Made by a program: the position numbers and the translations under genes. The notes below the pieces were generated by a model. The model was given only the letters and a program-made list of their open reading frames with translations. It searched no databases and was not told where the DNA came from. Below, in pieces: positions 58,608 to 64,000 of a stretch of DNA of 64,000 bases (position 1 is its first letter; every line of letters starts with the position of its first letter). This DNA comes from VEQN01 sp036405975 (GTDB lineage Bacteria > Patescibacteriota > Minisyncoccia > Phycocordibacterales > CAIZLB01): assembly GCA_036405975.1 (NCBI GenBank), contig DASWWM010000013.1:1-64000 (forward strand), given 5' to 3'.

Positions 58608-59330
58608 ATGTCAGCACATACAGAACAAAAGAACCCTGTGATCGAGGCCATGTACAAGATTGGCGCTCATTACGGATTTATCAAATCACGACGGCATCCA
58701 ACCGTTAAGCCTTTTATCTTTGGCGCTAAAAATAAGATTGAAATCTTCGACCTCGAAAAGACTGAAGCTCAGCTCGAGGCGGCGATCGAATTTATCAAGA
58801 AGATTGCGGCAAGCGGCAAGCAAGTTGTATTCATCGGAAGCAAGAGCGAGGCTCGACAGGCCATCAAGGAGGCAGCTGACCGAATCGCACAGCCATACGT
58901 TGCAAGCCGATGGATCGGAGGATCATTCACGAACTTCGAAGTCATCCGAAAGCGAGTAGAGAAGCTTCTTGACCTTACAAGCCAGAAGGAGAAGGGCGAG
59001 CTCAACAAGTACACAAAGAAGGAGCGAGTCATGATCGACCGAGAAATCGAGCGACTTAACAACCTCTTCGGAGGCATCACAAGCATGACGACTCTTCCTG
59101 GTGCCATCTTCGTAGTAGATGCAAAGAAGGAGCACATCGCTGTTGCTGAAGCCATTGAGAAGAAGATCCCTGTGGTTGCTCTTGCTGGTTCTGACAATGA
59201 CATTTCTGTAGTGACATACCCTCTTATCGCGAACGATGCATCCATCGACAGCGTCAAATACTTTACTGACAAGATCTCTGAGGCATATGCCGAAGGAAAG
59301 AAGCTTGCAGGAAAGCCTGAAGTAAAATAA
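58608..59330 (+). CDS. rpsB: Ribosomal protein S2, 240 aa
   Basis: AMYKIGAHYGFIKSRRHPT, KPFIFGAKNKIEIFDLEKT, ASRWIGGSFTNFEVIRKRV and LPGAIFVVDAKKEHIAVAE are S2 motifs in correct order. It is followed by tsf, a pairing seen in most bacteria. Arginine codons are nearly all CGA (9 of 10 counted). The ATG is the first in the region after the -10. Confidence 0.96.
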   Translation: MSAHTEQKNPVIEAMYKIGAHYGFIKSRRHPTVKPFIFGAKNKIEIFDLEKTEAQLEAAIEFIKKIAASGKQVVFIGSKSEARQAIKEAADRIAQPYVASRWIGGSFTNFEVIRKRVEKLLDLTSQKEKGELNKYTKKERVMIDREIERLNNLFGGITSMTTLPGAIFVVDAKKEHIAVAEAIEKKIPVVALAGSDNDISVVTYPLIANDASIDSVKYFTDKISEAYAEGKKLAGKPEVK

Positions 59331-59332
59331 GC

Positions 59333-59365
59333 AAAAGCAGGCATGTCACGGATATGCCTGCTTTT
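59333..59365 (+). terminator. Terminator after rpsB
   Basis: AAAAGCAGGCAT with ATGCCTGCTTTT (12 base pairs), loop of nine. It separates rpsB from tsf, which has its own promoter; usually the two are co-transcribed. Confidence 0.85.
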
Positions 59366-59389
59366 CTATTTCTTCACTTACTAATCTGA

Positions 59390-59395
59390 TATAAT
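59390..59395 (+). promoter_or_regulatory. -10 hexamer of tsf
   Basis: TATAAT, 17 bases before the ATG at 59413; an A-rich leader. Confidence 0.6.
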
Positions 59396-59412
59396 ACATT
59401 CAACAAAAAAAC

Positions 59413-60003
59413 ATGGCAGACGTATCAATGGAACAGATCAAGGCACTCCGAGACAAGACAGGCATCTCTGTCATGCAGTGCAAAAAGGCTCTTGAGGAGG
59501 CCGGAGGCGACGAAGAAAAGGCCCTCGTTCTCCTTCGAAAGAAGGGAGCTGAAATCGCAGCAAAGAAGTCGGACCGAGAGTTCGGCGCCGGAGCTGTAGC
59601 TGCATACATCCATTCAAATGGAATGGTGGGAGCCATGATCGAGCTCGTATCAGAGACCGACTTCGTATCAAACAATGCCGAGTTCAAGACTCTTGCATAC
59701 GACATTGCTATGCATATCTCTGCGACAAATCCTGAATTCACTCGAAAGGATGAGATCAAAGAAGAGGACAAGGCTAAGGCCATCGAGGTGTTCCAGGCGG
59801 AGGTGGAAGGAAAGCCTGAGAATCTCAAGGAGCAGATCCTTGCGGGAAAGCTTGATGCATACTTCAAGGAAAGGATCCTTCTTGAACAGCCGTTCATCAA
59901 GAATCCTGATCTTACGATCCAGCAGCTCCTGGACAATGCGATCCAGAAGTTCGGAGAGCGGATCGAGGTAGCTCGATTCACGCGAATGAAGATCGGCAAG
60001 TAG
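59413..60003 (+). CDS. tsf: Elongation factor Ts, short form, 196 aa
   Basis: The N-terminal UBA-like domain has IKALRDKTGISVMQCKKALE and the core EALVLLRKKG-like segment. The exchange motif is MVGAMIELVSETDFVSNNAE. The second half of the core is short: the chain ends at 196 residues (about 280-295 in most bacteria), as in Thermus-like and CPR forms. It exchanges GDP on EF-Tu. Six of eight arginine codons counted are CGA. Confidence 0.94.
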   Translation: MADVSMEQIKALRDKTGISVMQCKKALEEAGGDEEKALVLLRKKGAEIAAKKSDREFGAGAVAAYIHSNGMVGAMIELVSETDFVSNNAEFKTLAYDIAMHISATNPEFTRKDEIKEEDKAKAIEVFQAEVEGKPENLKEQILAGKLDAYFKERILLEQPFIKNPDLTIQQLLDNAIQKFGERIEVARFTRMKIGK

Positions 60004-60027
60004 TCAGTACGCCCAGAGGGCAAACCT

Positions 60028-60408
60028 ATGAATTTAGCTTTGACAATATTTGCGGTCGCCTTCGTTCTCGGTGCAGTAATCCTGCTTAACAAGAGAAGGG
60101 AAATGAGCCGCGGCAAGCCATGGTTCTTCATCGGAGGATCCGAGCTTGATCAGGCGGTATATGACGCAGTTGAGTTCTTCATCTATGTCACGACGCATGC
60201 AAGCGTTAAGAGGACGAAGATGCTCTTTCGAAAGGCCCTCCTTTCGGCCGAGAAATTCTTCCTTGGAGCCTTCGAACGAATCGGCCACCGGTTCGGAATC
60301 GTGAGCGACATCATCACGGGGAAGGATCTTCCCAAGAACCGGGGCTCAGTGTCGTTCTTCCTTAAGAACATAGAAGTCAGCAAGCGGAACCGTTGCAAAA
60401 AAATATAG
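60028..60408 (+). CDS. Single-pass membrane protein, 126 aa
   Basis: Starts with one membrane segment (LTIFAVAFVLGAVILLN), followed by basic residues and a soluble domain rich in Phe and Lys: SELDQAVYDAVEFFIYVTTH, KALLSAEKFFLGAFERIGH. No motif recognised. It stands 24 bases after tsf and 38 before the tRNA. Confidence 0.6.
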   Translation: MNLALTIFAVAFVLGAVILLNKRREMSRGKPWFFIGGSELDQAVYDAVEFFIYVTTHASVKRTKMLFRKALLSAEKFFLGAFERIGHRFGIVSDIITGKDLPKNRGSVSFFLKNIEVSKRNRCKKI

Positions 60409-60446
60409 TTCTGCTAGAATCATCAAGTACCAAATATTTGGTATCT

Positions 60447-60522
60447 GCCGCCTTAGCTCAGTTGGTAGAGCAACTGTTTTGTAAACAGTCGGTCCCCAGT
60501 TCGAATCTGGGAGGCGGCTCCA
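60447..60522 (+). tRNA. tRNA-Thr (anticodon UGU)
   Basis: All arms are present: acceptor GCCGCCT/AGGCGGC, D stem GCTC/GAGC, anticodon stem ACTGT/ACAGT with loop TTTGTAA, T stem CCCAG/CTGGG with TTCGAAT. Anticodon TGT reads ACA. Discriminator T and an encoded CCA end (60520-60522). Confidence 0.97.
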
Positions 60523-60533
60523 AAAAAAGAAAG

Positions 60534-60572
60534 ATAATAAAAATCCCGAATCTCATTCGGGATTTTTATTAT
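60534..60572. terminator. Bidirectional terminator after the tRNA
   Basis: Eighteen base pairs, including TCCCGAAT with ATTCGGGA, loop CTC, A-rich left arm and T-rich right arm. Serves both the tRNA and the converging gene. Confidence 0.9.
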
Positions 60573-60587
60573 GAAGTCTTCTGCATA

Positions 60588-62462
60588 CTATACGCCTCCG
60601 CCTGCACCACCTCCACCTCCGCCGCCACCTGACGTCATTCCGGTGCCGACTCCTCGAATGGTATCGATGGTGTACTGTGCCGTTCCTTCAGTCGTACATG
60701 ACGTACCGCTGATGACTTGGCACTGGCTTCCGCTCTGCGTCGTGCCTCCGATCACATTGATGCCCGACTGGAAGATGTTGTAGTTCGCGTGGAGCGTTGA
60801 CTGGCCGTATTGGAACATCACCTGCATCGTCTGGTTCGTGGCAATGTCCTGGATTCCCAGAAGGATTGATCCGCTGCAGGTACAATATGTGACTTGGGTG
60901 ATCTGGCCGCCAAAGTGGCTCGAGGCTCCGCTTCCTGTCGTTCCTCCGCCTGCACCACCTCCACCTCCGCCGCCAGAGCCACCACCGCCCCCTCCAAGAG
61001 CGCCACCGCCTCCTCCGAGCATGCTTGTAGGTCCGCCCATGCCGGTAAGCTGTTCAGAAATGGATTCGCTGCTGACGTAATCATCCGTAAGGAGCTTTAC
61101 AATAGGGTTAAGCCGCCGTTTGAGATCGAGGATGGGGTCTGCCATGGGCTTGTCGTCCTCTTCAGTTCCGCTGCCGCTTGAGCTTCCTCCCGAGCTTCCG
61201 CCAGATGTTGTCGACTGTCGCTGGGTACTTGTCGAAGTGGTTGCAGCAATGTATGCGTCGGGGTTGAGGAATCTGTTGATCCGGTCAGGGTCCTGGTTTA
61301 CGAGAGGAGAAGCCGCATTCGGCAAATTGATTACATGCGTCAGCTGATCCGTGCTCGTTCCGACATTGTTCCTGACCTTAATGAGCAGGTTAATGGCCAT
61401 GCCCTTGTACTGGTTGAAGGCCCTCATATAGCTCGGAAGCGATCCCGGGATGAATCTGAGCGTCTCTCCGTCCGGAGAAGGCAGGTCATACAGCGTCCCG
61501 AGATTCGTGATTATGTTGTTTCCGAATAAGCTGAAATTCTTTCCTGTCAGAGTTATGGGGTCATTCATGTATATGGAGCTGGTCGGGTACACTTTCGAAA
61601 GTGTTGGAACCGGATTTGTCAGCGTAGCGCCTACAATGGTCCTGTCGATCGTGAGGACATTCGTGCCTGATGTGACCATGCCATATGCGCTTGAGACGGC
61701 GAGGTGGTAATAGCCGTTTGGAAGCACTGGCGGAACAGTAAGCTGGATCTCATTTCGGTTTGCATTTGCCTTTAGGCCGGTGACGGGGAATTGTCCAAAA
61801 TACACCGTATTCGAAGTCGGATGGAATCCTCGGCCATAGATGCTTATAGTCTGTCCCGGAACGGCTTTGTACACGGAGAACCCTACTATGCCAGTCTCGC
61901 TTGATCCCACGGTTGCGAGCTGGGCGGGCGTCAGGGTGAAGATCTTGTCGCCATTGTCAGTGACGATCGAGTACAGGAGGGACGGATCGATGGTGTTGTA
62001 TGTCTGATTCGGGAACTGGTAGATCGGGTCATTGACGTTCTGTGCCGTCCCTGTCTGTTGGTTTCCTGGGGTTCCTGAAGGCGTGCCTCCTGCCGCAGAA
62101 ATGAGCGCATTGAGCTTGGTTCTTGTGAACGAGCCCACATTGCCCGTAGGCTGTGTCAGGCCTGCAGGAGCCAGCACTTCGGCCGAATAGAGGGTCTGGA
62201 AGCGCATCACGGCATCCCTGGTCTTCTGTCCAAAGTACGATGTCAGGTTTGAGTTCGACCCTGCTCCTGTTGCTGCTACCTGCGTCTGCGGGTGAGAGTT
62301 CAGGATCGTCTGGAGGTACTTCACGTCCGGGTCAACCGTCCTTCCGAATGTCAGATTCTGATTGAATCTGAAGCTTGTCGGAACGGTTTGTGCGATGAGC
62401 ACTGCAGGTGATATCAGGGCGACTGCAAGCGTCGCAGCCAGTAATTTTGATGCGTAATTCAT
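60588..62462 (-). CDS. Secreted protein with peptidoglycan-binding and IPT domains, 624 aa
   Basis: Signal peptide (LLAATLAVALISPAVLIAQT), then a peptidoglycan-binding-like repeat, GRTVDPDVKYLQTILNSHPQ and GQKTRDAVMRFQTLYSAEVL. Residues about 175-370 hold two IPT/TIG-like domains (TISIYGRGFHPTSNTVYFGQ and SIYMNDPITLTGKNFSLFG). The C-terminal third is Gly/Ser-rich linker plus a small domain with three or four Cys (TYCTCSGSILLGIQ) and a Gly-rich end. It is likely held on the cell wall. TATACT on the complement ends 7 bases before the ATG. Confidence 0.75.
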   Translation of the reverse strand: MNYASKLLAATLAVALISPAVLIAQTVPTSFRFNQNLTFGRTVDPDVKYLQTILNSHPQTQVAATGAGSNSNLTSYFGQKTRDAVMRFQTLYSAEVLAPAGLTQPTGNVGSFTRTKLNALISAAGGTPSGTPGNQQTGTAQNVNDPIYQFPNQTYNTIDPSLLYSIVTDNGDKIFTLTPAQLATVGSSETGIVGFSVYKAVPGQTISIYGRGFHPTSNTVYFGQFPVTGLKANANRNEIQLTVPPVLPNGYYHLAVSSAYGMVTSGTNVLTIDRTIVGATLTNPVPTLSKVYPTSSIYMNDPITLTGKNFSLFGNNIITNLGTLYDLPSPDGETLRFIPGSLPSYMRAFNQYKGMAINLLIKVRNNVGTSTDQLTHVINLPNAASPLVNQDPDRINRFLNPDAYIAATTSTSTQRQSTTSGGSSGGSSSGSGTEEDDKPMADPILDLKRRLNPIVKLLTDDYVSSESISEQLTGMGGPTSMLGGGGGALGGGGGGSGGGGGGGAGGGTTGSGASSHFGGQITQVTYCTCSGSILLGIQDIATNQTMQVMFQYGQSTLHANYNIFQSGINVIGGTTQSGSQCQVISGTSCTTEGTAQYTIDTIRGVGTGMTSGGGGGGGGAGGGV

Positions 62463-62539
62463 AGAAAAAAGTATAGCATATGAGGCCATACTTTTTTCTG
62501 ACTATCTTCATATTTTCAGCCGCAGATGCAGCCTTTCTC

Positions 62540-63286
62540 TTACCGGCGTGTCGTCGTCGCTGCGGTCGCAGTGGCCTTCTCAGTTTCAAGCCGTTCTGCC
62601 GCTGCCTTCGCTCGGTCTTCGTCTATCTTTTTGATCTCTGGAATCATCTCTCTGACTTCTTCAATCGTCTTGAATCCTACGAATGCCTCGTCGTTGTATA
62701 CGAGAGCCGGAAGCTCGGTCGGCTTGATGCCGTAGATCGACTTGAGCGTCTCAAGGGCACTGAGCTCGAGGTTCGTATCGAATGAGTAGATCCGCAGTTC
62801 CGGATATTGCTGTCGGAGATATGTGAGGACATATGACATCTTTTCGCATTCAGAACAGTCGCTTTTGTTTCCGTAGAAATACAGAATCGAGATGGGTTTC
62901 GTGCCCGTGCACTTCTGGCCAAGCTGCTGCATGAGGATCGAGTCCTTGATCTGGAGGAGCGAGTAGTACTTCTTTACATATGTGAGCTCCTCGAGGTTGT
63001 TGGCGCTATTGTTCGACTCAAGGTACGAGAGCTTCGTCGCAAGGGAATTGAGTTCCTGCGAAAGGATCGAATCGCTCAGGTTCCTGCATGATGTTTCCTT
63101 GAGAAGGCTGAACTGCGTCTCTGAAGAGAGGAGGTCGAGTGAAATCTGATCCTGGACCGACTTCACGTCGGCGATCCTCCTGCTGTCGAGCATGCTGTTC
63201 ACATAGAGCATCGATCCGAAGATGATAGCCGTGATCAGGAAGGTCAGTAGGTACTTGCTCTTGTCCAATGTTTTTCTAGTGTTCAT
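62540..63286 (-). CDS. Membrane-anchored thioredoxin-like protein, 248 aa
   Basis: One membrane segment near the N-terminus (LLTFLITAIIFGSMLYVN), then a helical part and a thioredoxin-type domain: ILYFYGNKSDCSECEKMSYV with the C-x-x-C, then IKPTELPALVYNDEAF with the cis-Pro pattern. It would act outside the membrane on disulfides; whether it oxidises or reduces is not readable. The C-terminal 30 residues are Ala/Thr-rich. Confidence 0.75.
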   Translation of the reverse strand: MNTRKTLDKSKYLLTFLITAIIFGSMLYVNSMLDSRRIADVKSVQDQISLDLLSSETQFSLLKETSCRNLSDSILSQELNSLATKLSYLESNNSANNLEELTYVKKYYSLLQIKDSILMQQLGQKCTGTKPISILYFYGNKSDCSECEKMSYVLTYLRQQYPELRIYSFDTNLELSALETLKSIYGIKPTELPALVYNDEAFVGFKTIEEVREMIPEIKKIDEDRAKAAAERLETEKATATAATTTRR

Positions 63287-63326
63287 GTTTTTGTATTTAT
63301 TAAATGCGATTCGATTCTTCTGATAA

Positions 63327-64000
63327 TTACCTCCAGGCAGCATCCCTGTTCCTGATCGTATTATATACGGATGTGATCAGCCAGAGTGGGGAAATCAGGC
63401 TGTACAGGAGGAGGAAATAGACGATGTCCAGTATTCCGCTTTCCTTGATTCCCGCTATCCGCTTTCCGTACCAGATGGCGAAGACGATAGTGCCGACTGC
63501 CAGCACGCCCAGGAAGAGCGATGACTGGATATTGTAGAGTACCCATTCGCTGGTAAATGACGGGAAACCTGCTGTCCAGTCGAATCCTACCACCCGAGCC
63601 TTTTCTATAGAGCTGGCTGCATTCTTTACAAAGCCGTACGCGTTCATGGCAAGGAAGATGAGTGATCCGATAATGCTGTACATGGCAAGGGGAAGCACAA
63701 GAAGGCCCAGGTTTCCGTACTTCGGATTAAGGATCATCTTTCGGTAGTCGATCGTATTCTGGATGAATCCTCCAGTCCATCGAACACGCTGCTTATACAG
63801 CTTATAGAGCGTTCGGGGGGCAACTGTATGCACGAGCGCCTTATGGGCATTCTTGATCTTGTAGTTATGATCTTGAAGTCGGAGTGCCATTTCAAGGTCC
63901 TCTGTATTGTGGGCATGCCGGTACGGTCCAACCTTGGCGAAGACTTCCTTTTTGAAAATAGAGAATGGTCCTGGCGTCACGTACTGCGCATCAAGCATTC
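63327..64000 (-). CDS. Glycosyltransferase family 2, C-terminal part (cut by window edge)
   Basis: The visible part (about 224 residues) includes YVTPGPFSIFKKEVF, the catalytic-base region NTEDLEMALRLQ with its Asp, and KQRVRWTGGFIQNT carrying the Q-x-x-R-W motif of processive family-2 enzymes (cellulose/hyaluronan-synthase type). Several membrane segments follow (LGLLVLPLAMYSIIGSLIF; LFLGVLAVGTIVFAIW). It makes a polysaccharide chain and pushes it across the membrane. The N-terminal half lies beyond the window. Confidence 0.85.
   Translation of the reverse strand, partial: MLDAQYVTPGPFSIFKKEVFAKVGPYRHAHNTEDLEMALRLQDHNYKIKNAHKALVHTVAPRTLYKLYKQRVRWTGGFIQNTIDYRKMILNPKYGNLGLLVLPLAMYSIIGSLIFLAMNAYGFVKNAASSIEKARVVGFDWTAGFPSFTSEWVLYNIQSSLFLGVLAVGTIVFAIWYGKRIAGIKESGILDIVYFLLLYSLISPLWLITSVYNTIRNRDAAWR

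Noticed and set aside
59400..60131. 243-codon frame on the complement of tsf
   Set aside because: Shadow frame; tsf and the following gene are both supported on the + strand.

Overview
The window joins the late half of a tailed-phage prophage (about 1-23,430) to the chromosome of what is probably a Candidate Phyla Radiation bacterium of Parcubacteria type (23,430-64,000). The host guess rests on the tight gene packing, a short EF-Ts, an Obg without its usual C-terminal extension, a partial sugar metabolism (GAPDH, RpiB, Rpe and a transketolase split in two genes), and very large secreted adhesins whose repeats resemble phage fibres. It was made by reading, without a database search.

Prophage. 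All late genes but one lie on the + strand in HK97-like order: terminase large subunit (cut by the window edge), a portal fused to a MuF domain, prohead protease, major capsid protein, head-tail connector proteins, tail tube, tail chaperone with a -1 frameshift, a short tape measure, tail hub and fibre proteins, a holin, a papain-like endolysin, a second small membrane protein and a lysozyme-like protein. Then come unknown genes, an APS-kinase-like gene overlapping a sulfotransferase gene, a 753-residue fibre with thirty-seven 14-residue repeats, a tyrosine integrase and a small HTH-like protein. The integrase end abuts a short fragment that reads as the last codons of secA, so the element probably entered the 3' end of secA. 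The head of the prophage lies left of the window.

The most unusual signal is a leader RNA present five times in the prophage (near 1,216, 3,294, 7,716, 12,752 and 16,724). Each copy has an extended -10 promoter, then a small hairpin P1 and a second hairpin P2 followed by a U-run. The 3' strand of P1 is also the 5' strand of P2, so only one can form. The shared strand changes between copies and both partner strands change with it. This looks like a phage-wide terminator/antiterminator switch, one per transcription unit: portal, protease-capsid, tail tube, fibre, and an unknown abundant-looking protein.

Host part. 23.5-34.9 kb: AI-2E transporter, MYG1-like hydrolase, CAP-domain protein, MFS transporter, RNase J with an RGG-rich N-terminus, oligopeptide-binding protein, SecG, Obg and GatB. 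35.0-46.4 kb: a cell-surface block with two related small secreted proteins flanking a DUF916-like membrane protein, a fibronectin-type protein, a giant adhesin of about 2,180 residues and a membrane protein. 46.5-54.1 kb: GAPDH, RpiB, Rpe, split transketolase, an FAD-dependent oxidase and a PfkB kinase. 54.2-60.5 kb: L25, a lytic transglycosylase, L31, RF1, a pseudopilin, S2, EF-Ts and tRNA-Thr(UGU). 60.6-64.0 kb: a peptidoglycan-binding/IPT protein, a thioredoxin-like protein and a partial glycosyltransferase.

Two genome-wide traits stand out in the host part. At many genes the -10 hexamer ends only 6-11 bases before the start codon, which implies leaderless mRNAs. CGA is the dominant arginine codon even in ribosomal-protein and EF-Ts genes.
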